This document shows positions 1 to 6,954 of a stretch of DNA of 17,180 nucleotides, piece after piece. The stretch spans positions 1 through 17,180 of the forward strand of contig CAYWSM010000448.1 in NCBI GenBank assembly GCA_964460935.1, read 5' to 3'. This DNA comes from DATMXP01 sp964460935 (GTDB lineage Bacteria; Acidobacteriota; Terriglobia; Terriglobales; Acidobacteriaceae). The position numbers were made by a program, and so were the translations under genes. How positions within the stretch are numbered: position 1 is the stretch's first letter; the number at the start of each line of letters is the position of its first letter. The notes under the pieces were generated by a model that was given only the letters and a program-made list of their open reading frames with translations, did not search any database and had not been told where the DNA came from.

Positions 1-1
1 G

Positions 2-697
2 CTGTTCATCCCGTGTTTCGTCGACCAGCTATGTCCGCAGGTCGGCGTCGATATGGCGCGCGTGCTGCGGCGCATCGGTTGCGAGATCCACTTTCCCGAA
101 GACCAAACCTGCTGCGGGCAACCGGCCTTCAACAGCGGATATTGGAATGAAGCTCGAACCGTCGCCGAACGATTCTTGCGCGTCTTCGACAAAGCCGAGT
201 GCGTTGTTGGACCCTCAGGCTCCTGCGTCACCATGGTGCGGAAGTTTTATCCCGACTTGCTGGAACCCGAAACCGCTGCATTCTCTAAGTTCTACGAGTT
301 CTCCGAATTCCTAACCTCTGTGGCGAAAGTCGATGACCTCGGCGCGATCTTCCCGCACAAAGTTACCCTTCACGACTCCTGCCATGCTCTGCGTGAACTT
401 GGCATCAGCGCCGGCCCCCGCGCGTTGCTCCGCAAAGTCCGGGGACTCGAGTTCATGGAAATGAACCACGCCGACGAGTGTTGCGGATTCGGTGGAACCT
501 TCGCCGTGAAGTTCGGCATGATCTCCGCCGCGATGGGTGAGACAAAATCGCAGAACGCGCTCGCCACCGGCGCCGAATACGTCACCTCCATCGACCCAAG
601 TTGCCTCCTGCACGTCGAGGGACTTCTTCGGAAACAACAATCGCCGCTGAAGACCATTCACCTCGCCAGCATTCTCGCCAGCGAGGCGGCGCAATGA
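2..697 (+). CDS. lutA: LutA, (Fe-S) oxidoreductase subunit of lactate utilization complex (5' end cut by window)
   Basis: LutA is the cysteine-rich-domain subunit of the LutABC (LldEFG) complex, which oxidises L-lactate to pyruvate in the cytoplasm and passes electrons to the respiratory chain. The frame is open to the window edge. Codons before the internal ATG at 53 read LFIPCFVDQLCPQVGVD, which is the conserved N-terminus of the family, so ATG 53 is not the start and only a few residues are missing. Two CCG-type motifs are visible: TCCGQPAFNSGY and, near the C-terminus, ECCGFGGTFAVKFG. The stop TGA overlaps the ATG of lutB (ATGA at 694-697), so the two are translationally coupled. Identity is firm from both motifs and gene order. 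Only the start is unseen. Confidence 0.93.
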   Translation: MFIPCFVDQLCPQVGVDMARVLRRIGCEIHFPEDQTCCGQPAFNSGYWNEARTVAERFLRVFDKAECVVGPSGSCVTMVRKFYPDLLEPETAAFSKFYEFSEFLTSVAKVDDLGAIFPHKVTLHDSCHALRELGISAGPRALLRKVRGLEFMEMNHADECCGFGGTFAVKFGMISAAMGETKSQNALATGAEYVTSIDPSCLLHVEGLLRKQQSPLKTIHLASILASEAAQ

Positions 698-2079
698 ACG
701 CCGCCGCGGAGTTCATTAAAAGATCAATCCAGAAGTCGTCCGACCTCGACCATCGCCAGATCATTCGCAAGAACATCGATCATTACGATGCCGCTGTCGT
801 TCGTGGCAAATCACGCTTCGCCGATTGGGAAGCTGCCCGCGAACGTTGCGCCGCCATCAAGCAGGAAGCCATCGACAACCTCGACCGCTTGTTGGTCGAG
901 TTCGAATCAAAGATTCTCGCCCGCGGCGGCCACGTCTTCTGGGCCGAAAACTCCGAACAAGCCCGCGACTACATCGTCAGGCTTGCCACCGATCGCGGCA
1001 TAAAGCGCATTGTGAAATCGAAGTCGATGGTGACGGAAGAAATCCATCTCACGCCCGCGTTAGAGAAGCTTGGCTGTGAGGTCGTGGAAACCGATCTTGG
1101 CGAATACATCGTGCAGTTGCGGAACGAGCCGCCATATCACATCGTCACTCCGGCCATGCATCTCACCCGCGTGCAGATCGCCGAATTGTTCCGCGACAAA
1201 CTCGAGGGCGTGACCTCCGACGAACCGACCGAACTCGTCGCTGCCGCCCGGCGCAAATTGCGAGACGCCTTCTTCGCCGCCGAGATGGGCATTAGCGGCG
1301 CCAACTTCCTCGTCGCCGATGCCGGCATGGTCGCGATCTCCACCAACGAAGGCAATGGCCGGCTCAGCACCACGTTGCCACGGATTCACGTGGTCGTTAC
1401 GGGGATTGAAAAGGTTATCCCTCGCTTGCGCGATCTCGGCATTCTTTGGCCCACGCTCGCCACGGCTGGCACCGGACAGTCCGTGACCACCTACAACACC
1501 TTGATCGGAGGACCGCGAACAGCCAACGAGATCGACGGCCCCGAAGAGTTTCACGTTGTGCTCGTGGACAATGGCCGCAGCGAGCTGCTCGCCGACATCG
1601 AACAGCGCGACGCGCTCCGTTGCATCCGCTGCGGAGCCTGCCTGAACGCCTGCCCCGTTTACCGCAACATCGGCGGACACACCTATGCCACCACGTACCA
1701 GGGTCCGATTGGCAGCGTGCTCACGCCGCACTTTCGCGGACACGACTTCGACCACCTCTCGTACGCCTCATCTCTGTGTGGCAATTGCACCAGCGTCTGT
1801 CCGGTGAAAATCGATCTTCACCATCACCTGCTGCATAACCGCCGCAACAGCGTTGCGTCCGATCAGCGACCCCGCTCCGAACGTCTGGGATTCCGCTTCT
1901 GGCGCTGGATGATGATGGATGGCCGCCGCTTTTCACGTTTCGCGAAACTTGGCAAGTTCGGCGTGCGTTTTGGCCGCGCTATCGGGCTTGATCCAATGAG
2001 ACCGTGGACCAGGTACCGCTCCGCCCCCGATCTGCCAAAGCAATCATTCCGCGATCTGTGGAGAAGCGGCCGTGTCTAA
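694..2079 (+). CDS. lutB: LutB, iron-sulfur subunit of lactate utilization complex
   Basis: Iron-sulfur subunit of the LutABC L-lactate oxidising complex; 461 residues, close to the usual family length. The N-terminal part is an LUD-type domain with the conserved stretch VKSKSMVTEEI and ETDLGEYIVQL. Near the C-terminus come ferredoxin-type cysteines C310, C313, C316 and C320 (CIRCGACLNACP), then C362, C365 and C369 (CGNCTSVCP). I chose ATG 694, which overlaps the lutA stop by 4 nt; the frame stays open upstream to 601, but that part is read inside lutA and looks non-conserved. The lutC GTG lies 8 nt inside the 3' end. Coupled translation of all three subunits fits the complex's fixed composition. 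The cysteine sets appear complete, so the protein looks functional. Confidence 0.95.
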   Translation: MNAAAEFIKRSIQKSSDLDHRQIIRKNIDHYDAAVVRGKSRFADWEAARERCAAIKQEAIDNLDRLLVEFESKILARGGHVFWAENSEQARDYIVRLATDRGIKRIVKSKSMVTEEIHLTPALEKLGCEVVETDLGEYIVQLRNEPPYHIVTPAMHLTRVQIAELFRDKLEGVTSDEPTELVAAARRKLRDAFFAAEMGISGANFLVADAGMVAISTNEGNGRLSTTLPRIHVVVTGIEKVIPRLRDLGILWPTLATAGTGQSVTTYNTLIGGPRTANEIDGPEEFHVVLVDNGRSELLADIEQRDALRCIRCGACLNACPVYRNIGGHTYATTYQGPIGSVLTPHFRGHDFDHLSYASSLCGNCTSVCPVKIDLHHHLLHNRRNSVASDQRPRSERLGFRFWRWMMMDGRRFSRFAKLGKFGVRFGRAIGLDPMRPWTRYRSAPDLPKQSFRDLWRSGRV

Positions 2080-2698
2080 CTCCGCTCGCGAACGCATCCT
2101 CGGCCGCATTTCGGCAGCGTTACAGAAAAAATCGCACCCCTCGTCATATACACCGCGCCCAATTTTCGCCCCAATCCTGGACCTCAAGCAGCGCTTCGAA
2201 CTCGAGTGCCGCAACAACTACACCGAGTGCATCTTCACTCGCAATGCGGAAGAAACACAGTCGCGGCTTCTGGAACTTCTCTCGTCTCTGAAGAGCGGTG
2301 CGGTTTTCGTCGAAGACACTCCATTCATTCGCGACCGGATCTGTTCTGCTCCGCACGACATCATCTGGTCCACGCAAGGTTCTGCACCGGAATCGTCGCA
2401 GGCCACCATTACGCGCGCGAAAGCCCTGATCGCGCAAACCGGATCTCTTCTCGTTGGCTCGTCCTGCGGTGGCCGCGGCGGGTCGATCGTTGCTCCCGTG
2501 CACATTGTCCTCGCATACGAATCCCAACTCGTCTCCGACATCGAAGCCGCTCTCGCTCTTGCCGAGAGTGAGGGGCTTCCTCAAAAGAACTCATTTATCG
2601 GAATCGTCACCGGATGCAGTCGCACCGCAGACATCGAAAAACTACTAGTGATAGGCGCCCACGGACCCAAGCGGCTGGTTGTCATCGTAGAAGGTTGA
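2072..2698 (+). CDS. lutC: LutC, LUD-domain subunit of lactate utilization complex
   Basis: Third subunit of the LutABC lactate oxidation complex (LUD domain, formerly DUF162/YkgG); 208 residues. Family marks are RERILGRI at the N-terminus, the central GSLLVGSSCGGRGGS segment leading into APVHIVLA, and the C-terminal SRTADIEKLLVIGAHGP. Translation starts at GTG 2072, inside the end of lutB, preceded by the purine-rich GAGAAG; no ATG competes. The residue before SRTAD is Cys (GCSRTAD) where Pro is common in relatives, a minor oddity. An intrinsic terminator follows the stop directly. No LutR-type regulator or lactate permease is visible, so control of the operon must be looked for upstream of the window. 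Confidence 0.92.
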   Translation: MSNSARERILGRISAALQKKSHPSSYTPRPIFAPILDLKQRFELECRNNYTECIFTRNAEETQSRLLELLSSLKSGAVFVEDTPFIRDRICSAPHDIIWSTQGSAPESSQATITRAKALIAQTGSLLVGSSCGGRGGSIVAPVHIVLAYESQLVSDIEAALALAESEGLPQKNSFIGIVTGCSRTADIEKLLVIGAHGPKRLVVIVEG

Positions 2699-2700
2699 CA

Positions 2701-2720
2701 CCGAGACTCTCGGATTTTTT
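2701..2720 (+). terminator. Intrinsic terminator of the lutABC operon
   Basis: The stem CCGAG (2701-2705) and CTCGG (2709-2713) closes on a 3-nt loop and is followed by A and six T (2715-2720). It begins 2 nt after the lutC stop, the classical layout of a compact Rho-independent terminator. The stem is only 5 bp, so efficiency may be modest. Confidence 0.7.
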
Positions 2721-2722
2721 CC

Positions 2723-2770
2723 GCAAAACAAAATCTCGCCATCTCCAAATCCACGGAGTAATGGCGAGAT
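2723..2770 (-). terminator. Intrinsic terminator of the DUF4142 gene
   Basis: The perfect 10-bp arms ATCTCGCCAT (2733-2742) and ATGGCGAGAT (2761-2770) enclose a second 4-bp arm pair CTCC/GGAG. Read on the minus strand, the stem is followed at once by TTTGTTTTGC (2732-2723), a U-rich tail. It ends transcription coming from the minus-strand gene at 2806-3435 and sits back-to-back with the lutC terminator. Confidence 0.75.
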
Positions 2771-2802
2771 ATTCAGATAACCAGATACCCTGATATTCAG
2801 AT
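2768..2802. repeat. Short direct repeat GATATTCAGAT, two copies
   Basis: GATATTCAGAT occurs at 2768-2778 and again at 2792-2802, with AACCAGATA (2779-2787) between them. Both words recur joined at 8435-8449 (AACCAGATATTCAGA), more than 5 kb away. This looks like a degenerate dispersed spacer repeat rather than an operator for one gene. The function is unknown. Confidence 0.55.
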
Positions 2803-2805
2803 TTC

Positions 2806-3435
2806 TTACTGCTGTTCGTTGCTCGCCGTAGTCGATCCCTTCTTGCCGTGCTTCATCATCTCAGCCTGTCTCACCTGCTGGGCCTCTTGCAGATGGCTTT
2901 GCAGAGTAGGTAGCGTTTGCGATGCGAAGTTCTTCACGTCCGGGTCGCTCCCTGAATTCGCTTCCTTCTGGAACTCCGCCACATCCATTTTGTGGTCCTG
3001 CAACATGTGCCGCATGTAGACGTGGTCAAACTGCGCGCCCGAGAGTCCCGACAGTCTATCTTTCAGCGCTTTGTCTTTGGCATCCAGATCGGTCGGAAGT
3101 TGCACACCCTTCTGTTGCGCGATTTGTTTCAACTGGTCGTTGGCCTTCGAATGATCGTCGACCATCCGTTGGCCGAATTTCTTTACATCATCGCTTTGGC
3201 CTTTTTGTGCGGCCAGTTGCCCGAGTTCGACTTCGGCCATGCCTCCCTGCGCGGCCTTGTTCACAAACATCTTGTCGGCGGCGCTTAGCTGTCCGCTGGA
3301 ACTTCCGCTAGATGCTGAACTTGAGGCGCTCTGATTCGAATTGTCCGAAGTCTGTGCAACTGCTCCGAACGACACGAGACACGCCATTGCGACTGTGGCT
3401 AAGCCACACTTCAAAGCCTTCTTCACGTTTTCCAT
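2806..3435 (-). CDS. Secreted DUF4142 (ferritin-like) protein
   Basis: A predicted exported protein of 209 residues. Residues 1-27 form a signal peptide (basic MENVKKALK, a hydrophobic core, and cleavage after AVA). A Ser/Gly/Asn-rich linker follows (about 30-50). The DUF4142 helical domain then runs from about 50 to 190, with the typical opening SAADKMFVNKAAQGGMAEVELGQL cited here only by its ends (SAADKMF, VELGQLA), then MVDDHSKANDQLKQIA and MLQDHKMDVAEF. DUF4142 proteins are four-helix, ferritin-like in fold, periplasmic or surface-located, and of unknown biochemical role; they are often numerous in soil bacteria. GGAG lies 9 nt before the ATG. The gene is single, convergent with lutABC and divergent from the Rsm22-family gene. 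Confidence 0.85.
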   Translation of the reverse strand: MENVKKALKCGLATVAMACLVSFGAVAQTSDNSNQSASSSASSGSSSGQLSAADKMFVNKAAQGGMAEVELGQLAAQKGQSDDVKKFGQRMVDDHSKANDQLKQIAQQKGVQLPTDLDAKDKALKDRLSGLSGAQFDHVYMRHMLQDHKMDVAEFQKEANSGSDPDVKNFASQTLPTLQSHLQEAQQVRQAEMMKHGKKGSTTASNEQQ

Positions 3436-3573
3436 AGTGACTCACTCCATTCCTGAATTGACGGATGACGCGCGAAATCCCCCGCCGGCAGCTTCGGCGT
3501 ACACTTACGCGTAGGACGGCGATACCGGATAGATGAACGCCATTTCGCCGCAGATGCCAGTCAGCGAGAGTTG

Positions 3574-3593
3574 CGGACATCTACGGACATCTA
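3574..3593. repeat. Perfect 10-bp tandem repeat between divergent genes
   Basis: CGGACATCTA occurs twice in direct succession (3574-3583 and 3584-3593), on one face of the helix. It lies 55 bp before the GTG of the Rsm22-family gene and 138 bp before the DUF4142 start on the other strand. Tandem repeats of 10-11 bp are the usual shape of OmpR/PhoB-family binding sites, but no regulator can be assigned. Confidence 0.45.
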
Positions 3594-3648
3594 AAGTTCG
3601 GAACCAAAAACTCTCACGATCCCGTCTTCCCCGCTTGTAAACTGGAGT

Positions 3649-4593
3649 GTGCCCCTGCCCCTTCAGCTCCGGTCGAACATCGAGCAGCTCTTGCAATCGG
3701 TGGATCGAACCCGCGTTGCGCGGGCCGCTGAGCAGATCACCGCGGATTACAAGTCCGGACGGTTTGCCCACTCGTTGCAATCTCCGGAGTCCCGTGTTGC
3801 TTACCTCACAACACGCCTGCCGGCCACATTCGCTGCCAACGAATTTGTGTTTCGGGAAGTTGCTCGCGTTTGCCCGGACGTGGCTCCACAAGACATGCTG
3901 GATCTTGGAGCCGGACCGGGCACTGCGACATGGGCGGCGCGAGAGATCTGGCCCACTCTCATCGGGTTCAACCTGATCGATAGCAACCGGGAAATGATCG
4001 AGCTCGGGCAGAGGCTGGCCAGCGGTTTCTTCGAGGCAAACTGGATGGTAGCCAATCTCGCTGCCGTCAATTTCCCAACGGTGGATCTGGTGGTCATCTC
4101 CTACGCACTCGGCGAATTGACTTCCGCTTCCTCGCTTGTTGTGCGTGCATGGAACGCCGCGCGGAAAGTGCTCGTCATCATCGAACCGGGCACCCCGAAG
4201 AATTTTTCCGTGATAGCTGCGCTCCGGACGCAGTTAATCCAATCGGGCGCTTACCCTATTGCCCCGTGTCCGCACGTGAATGAATGTCCGATGGCCGCCC
4301 TCAATGACTGGTGCCATTTCGCCGTTCGGCTCCCGCGGTCGGTCGATCACCGCCGCCTCAAGGGTGGCGCCTTGGGATATGAGGATGAGAAGTTTTCCTA
4401 TCTCGCTTTTAGCAAATCACCGGTCCAGACTCCGCCGGCACGCATTCTCCGCCACCCCGTCATTCACCGCGGACATATCCAACTCACTCTCTGTACCGGC
4501 AATGGCCTTCAGTCACCGATCGCGGCTCGCTCCGACAAGCCGGCCTTCCGTGCCGCCCGCAAGGCTGAATGGGGAGATTCCTGGCAAGCATGA
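3649..4593 (+). CDS. Rsm22-family (METTL17-like) SAM-dependent methyltransferase
   Basis: Member of the Rsm22 family (PF09243), proteins that associate with the small ribosomal subunit and carry a class I methyltransferase fold. The SAM-binding motif is DLGAGPGTATWAA (residues 85-97). Family signatures follow: IEPG (178-181), APCPH..ECP (206-214), DWCHFAVRLPRS (220-231) and GYEDEKFSYL (243-252). Cysteines C207, C213, C222 and C282 match the spacing of the Fe-S ligands known in the mitochondrial homologue METTL17. I used the GTG at 3649, the first usable codon after the upstream in-frame stop. GGAG is only 1 nt away, too close to act as a ribosome site, while a -10-like TAAACT (3638-3643) would start the mRNA at about the GTG, so it may be leaderless. 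The substrate site is not deducible. Confidence 0.85.
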   Translation: MPLPLQLRSNIEQLLQSVDRTRVARAAEQITADYKSGRFAHSLQSPESRVAYLTTRLPATFAANEFVFREVARVCPDVAPQDMLDLGAGPGTATWAAREIWPTLIGFNLIDSNREMIELGQRLASGFFEANWMVANLAAVNFPTVDLVVISYALGELTSASSLVVRAWNAARKVLVIIEPGTPKNFSVIAALRTQLIQSGAYPIAPCPHVNECPMAALNDWCHFAVRLPRSVDHRRLKGGALGYEDEKFSYLAFSKSPVQTPPARILRHPVIHRGHIQLTLCTGNGLQSPIAARSDKPAFRAARKAEWGDSWQA

Positions 4594-4627
4594 CTCCGTT
4601 CGGCAATACCTGGTGTATTTAACGAAA

Positions 4628-4655
4628 TTGTTACTACTGTCATGATAGTAGACAA
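4628..4655. promoter_or_regulatory. Imperfect dyad, possible activator site
   Basis: A 28-bp dyad: TTGT and CTACT on the left, AGTAG and ACAA on the right, around the core TCATGA. There is one extra base in the left arm and one mismatched pair next to the core. It lies in AT-rich DNA about 200 bp before the proposed start of the PEP-CTERM transcript, at enhancer distance for a sigma-54 activator. It could also be a weak terminator for the Rsm22-family gene, but no T-tract follows. Confidence 0.4.
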
Positions 4656-4728
4656 TACTTTGGTAACTATCGCTCCCGTTTTGGGAACGGCAATCCTCAG
4701 TCCTATTTCTATAGTAGTGCTCTCCCAA

Positions 4729-4762
4729 TGCAATCTATTGCACAGAAATTAACGCTAGCGTT
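4729..4762. promoter_or_regulatory. Pair of short perfect dyads
   Basis: TGCAAT-CT-ATTGCA (4729-4742) is followed 8 bp later by the 12-bp perfect palindrome AACGCTAGCGTT (4751-4762). They lie about 70-100 bp upstream of the expected transcript start of the PEP-CTERM operon. A smaller stem, CCGTT/AACGG (4676-4690), lies further up. The cluster suggests protein binding sites, but the factor is unknown. Confidence 0.4.
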
Positions 4763-4803
4763 TCCAAACCACTGATCTGCCGGGCAGTTACGCGGTTTTC
4801 GAA

Positions 4804-4819
4804 TGGCAGCCCCCTTGCA
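4804..4819 (+). promoter_or_regulatory. Sigma-54-type (-24/-12) promoter of the PEP-CTERM/S53 operon
   Basis: TGGCAGCCCCCTTGCA matches the RpoN consensus TGGCACGN4TTGCW at both core blocks (TGGCA and TTGCA) with exact spacing; only the C and G after TGGCA differ. With the -12 base at 4818, the transcript would begin near 4830, giving a 43-nt leader before the ATG at 4873. RpoN-dependent control of PEP-CTERM genes through the PrsK/PrsR pair is established in some proteobacteria, which makes the location sensible. The activator gene is not in this window. Confidence 0.6.
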
Positions 4820-4872
4820 CTCCCCAGTATGTCTTCCCCTATGTCGATTCCCAATTGATTCACCGGAGGAGT

Positions 4873-5550
4873 ATGAGAAAGCTAGCGCTGCTGTGTCTTT
4901 TGTGCCTCTCGCTCGGCATCTGTTCCTGGGCGAGCACAGGCACTACGGATCCCACTCTTTTCCAGGACGCGATCAACTGGTGCACGAATTACGGATGTCA
5001 AGGTCAGCAGTTGGGCTCTCCCCAGGTGTGGACCTCGGGCAACGGTGCTACCGGAATGATCGGCCTGGTCAGCTCTCAGAATATGGAGAATCTCGTTCAG
5101 GGCGGTTCCTGGAACGGCAATTTCAGCAATGGCGAAGGCCTCATTTACAACGGGGTTTCCGATGGCAACACCCCTGGCGGCATTCTGCTGTCTCTTGATT
5201 CCCCTGCCTATGGGGTCGGCGCTTACATCCAGGCGGACATCTTCGGCGCGTTTACCGCGACGATTAGCCTGTATGACGCCAGTTTCAACCTGCTCGGCAC
5301 GTATTCGCATGACGGTGTGTCCGACCAAAATGTCGGCACCGCTCTGTTCATCGGCGCTTACGACGACATCGCGGATGTTTCCTGGGCCATCTTCGACGTC
5401 ACCGATGTCAACGGTGATGACAATTTTGCAATCGGCACGACGATGCTAAAGACGGGCAACGTCAGCACTCCCGAACCCGCTACCTTCACGCTCCTGGCGT
5501 CCTCGTTGCTGGGACTCGCTGGCATGCTGCGCCGTAAGGAGGGAAAGTAA
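4873..5550 (+). CDS. PEP-CTERM sorting domain surface protein
   Basis: An exported protein of 225 residues. It starts with a signal peptide (MRKLALLCLLCLSLGICSWA) and ends with a PEP-CTERM signal: TPEPATF at about 199-205, the hydrophobic LLASSLLGLAGML, and the basic tail RRKEGK. In bacteria such tails are recognised and cut by exosortase (EpsH/XrtA type), leaving the protein at the surface or in the exopolysaccharide matrix. The body (about 25-195) is rich in Gly, Asn, Ser and Asp with no named domain I recognise; the ending DVTDVNGDDNFAIG resembles beta-rich PEP-CTERM bodies. I prefer ATG 4873, right behind GGAGGAG (4865-4871), over the in-frame TTG at 4855, because it gives a clean signal peptide. 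The stop overlaps the start of the peptidase gene by 1 nt. No exosortase is visible here. Confidence 0.85.
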   Translation: MRKLALLCLLCLSLGICSWASTGTTDPTLFQDAINWCTNYGCQGQQLGSPQVWTSGNGATGMIGLVSSQNMENLVQGGSWNGNFSNGEGLIYNGVSDGNTPGGILLSLDSPAYGVGAYIQADIFGAFTATISLYDASFNLLGTYSHDGVSDQNVGTALFIGAYDDIADVSWAIFDVTDVNGDDNFAIGTTMLKTGNVSTPEPATFTLLASSLLGLAGMLRRKEGK

Positions 5551-6902
5551 TGAAACTCCGCACACTGTTAATTCTATGTTTGGCGTTGTTTGTAGCCTCT
5601 CAACTGGTGGTAGCTCAGCTTGCACCCGGTCCGAGTAACGTGCAGAAACTCGCGATAGCAGCGAGAAGCGTTCCGCACGGCCTGCCGGTGGTACCGGCTA
5701 ACTCCGTTTCCGTCGGCACACCGCGTCCTCATGTTTGGGTTGCGGACTTCATCGGCGCTAACACTCACATTCAGCCGGGCCTGCCTTCCTTCTGCAACGT
5801 CACCAATTCCATGGGCGGATTTAACTGGTGCCCGAATGCCCTGCGGATCGCGTACGACATGGACAACATTCTTTCCGCGAACGGTGGAGCCGGCATGACG
5901 GTTGCTATCGTCGATGCTTTCCACTATCCGAACGCCGAAGCTGACCTCGCGTTCTTCAACAACGAAATGGGACTCCCCGCCTGCACCAAGGCGAACGGAT
6001 GCTTCATTAACCTCGATCAGAACGGCAACGATGCCACGAACACTCGCTGCGCATCGAACACCGGATGGGAACTGGAAACCATGCTTGATATCGAATGGGC
6101 CCATGTCATGGCGCCCAATGCGAAGATCATGCTGGTGGAAGGTTGCACCAACTCCTTCGATGATCTGCTCGCTGCGGTTCACACCGCGATCGCCAAGGGC
6201 GCCGATGTTGTTTCCAACAGCTACGGAGCCGGTGAATTCTCGGGCGAGAGTTCGATGGATAGCGATTACGTCCAGCCGGTTCCAATCCTGTTCTCCTCGG
6301 GCGATGATGCAGCCGCTGGAAAATCGTACCCCTGCGCATCTTCCAACATCACCTGCATCGGTGGAACCCGGCTTATGCCAGTATCGGGAACCGACTTCCG
6401 TCGCGGCACCGAGACGGGCTGGACCGATAGCGGTGGCGGCTGTGCGCTTGCAGAAGAACCCGTCCCCTCATGGCAGACGAGTAACGGCGTGAATGTTTGC
6501 GGCGCTACCCGCAACATGCCCGACATCTCTGCCGATGCCGATCCGGACACAGGCGTCATCGTGTACGACAGCGGTAACGGCGGTCACTTCCGCGTTGGCG
6601 GCACCAGCCTCTCGTGCCCATTGATGGCTGGCCTCTTCGCCGACCTCAACACTGCCCGCACGACGGTCGTGCCGGCCCTGCTCCGCAAGCCAAAATTAGC
6701 GGGTTCGGCTTCCCCGAACTACGTCAACATCGGCCTCTATCTGAAGTATGCCGGACACAACACGGGGAATCCGTACGTGTTCTACTACTTCGATGTGATC
6801 GGTGGGAACAACGGCTACAACGCGGTCGCCGGCTATGACCTGGTCACTGGCCTCGGTGTTCTCTACGGAACCCATGCTGGGCCGCCATGGAACCTGCCGT
6901 AA
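5550..6902 (+). CDS. Secreted S53 (sedolisin/kumamolisin) serine-carboxyl peptidase
   Basis: An extracellular endopeptidase of the S53 family, usually acid-active, 450 residues. The signal peptide is 1-23 (cleavage near VVAQ). Catalytic residues of the family are all present: E176 and D180 in ELETMLD, the oxyanion Asp D252 in FSSGDD, and nucleophile S353 in GGTSLSCP. The C-terminal calcium site is suggested by YFDVIGG and GYDLVTGLG. Unusually, only about 40-70 residues separate the signal peptide from the catalytic core, whereas typical sedolisins carry a propeptide of roughly 170-200 residues. About eleven cysteines suggest disulfides in the exported protein. AAGGAGGG (5536-5543) and the TAATG overlap couple it to the PEP-CTERM gene, and both share the sigma-54-type promoter and the terminator at 6926. 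Its substrate is unknown. Confidence 0.88.
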   Translation: MKLRTLLILCLALFVASQLVVAQLAPGPSNVQKLAIAARSVPHGLPVVPANSVSVGTPRPHVWVADFIGANTHIQPGLPSFCNVTNSMGGFNWCPNALRIAYDMDNILSANGGAGMTVAIVDAFHYPNAEADLAFFNNEMGLPACTKANGCFINLDQNGNDATNTRCASNTGWELETMLDIEWAHVMAPNAKIMLVEGCTNSFDDLLAAVHTAIAKGADVVSNSYGAGEFSGESSMDSDYVQPVPILFSSGDDAAAGKSYPCASSNITCIGGTRLMPVSGTDFRRGTETGWTDSGGGCALAEEPVPSWQTSNGVNVCGATRNMPDISADADPDTGVIVYDSGNGGHFRVGGTSLSCPLMAGLFADLNTARTTVVPALLRKPKLAGSASPNYVNIGLYLKYAGHNTGNPYVFYYFDVIGGNNGYNAVAGYDLVTGLGVLYGTHAGPPWNLP

Positions 6903-6925
6903 CCTTAACGTTACTTTCTTCTCGC

Positions 6926-6954
6926 AGCCCGTCGCAAGACGGGCTTTTTATTTT
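6926..6954 (+). terminator. Strong intrinsic terminator of the PEP-CTERM/S53 operon
   Basis: AGCCCGTC (6926-6933), a GCAA tetraloop, then GACGGGCT (6938-6945): a perfect 8-bp stem with a stable GNRA loop, followed by TTTTTATTTT. It stands 23 nt after the peptidase stop. The stop codon of the convergent minus-strand methyltransferase lies in the T-tract. Confidence 0.92.

Noticed and set aside
601..693. N-terminal extension of lutB into lutA
   Set aside because: The added 31 residues are Arg/Ser-rich and overlap lutA; ATG 694 in the ATGA overlap gives the family N-terminus.
1060..1755. Minus-strand open frame of 231 codons opposite lutB
   Set aside because: Mirrors the codon bias of lutB; no motif of its own.
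3436..3446. AGTGACTCACT palindrome before the DUF4142 start
   Set aside because: Short, and lies between the ribosome site and the ATG, so it is probably chance.
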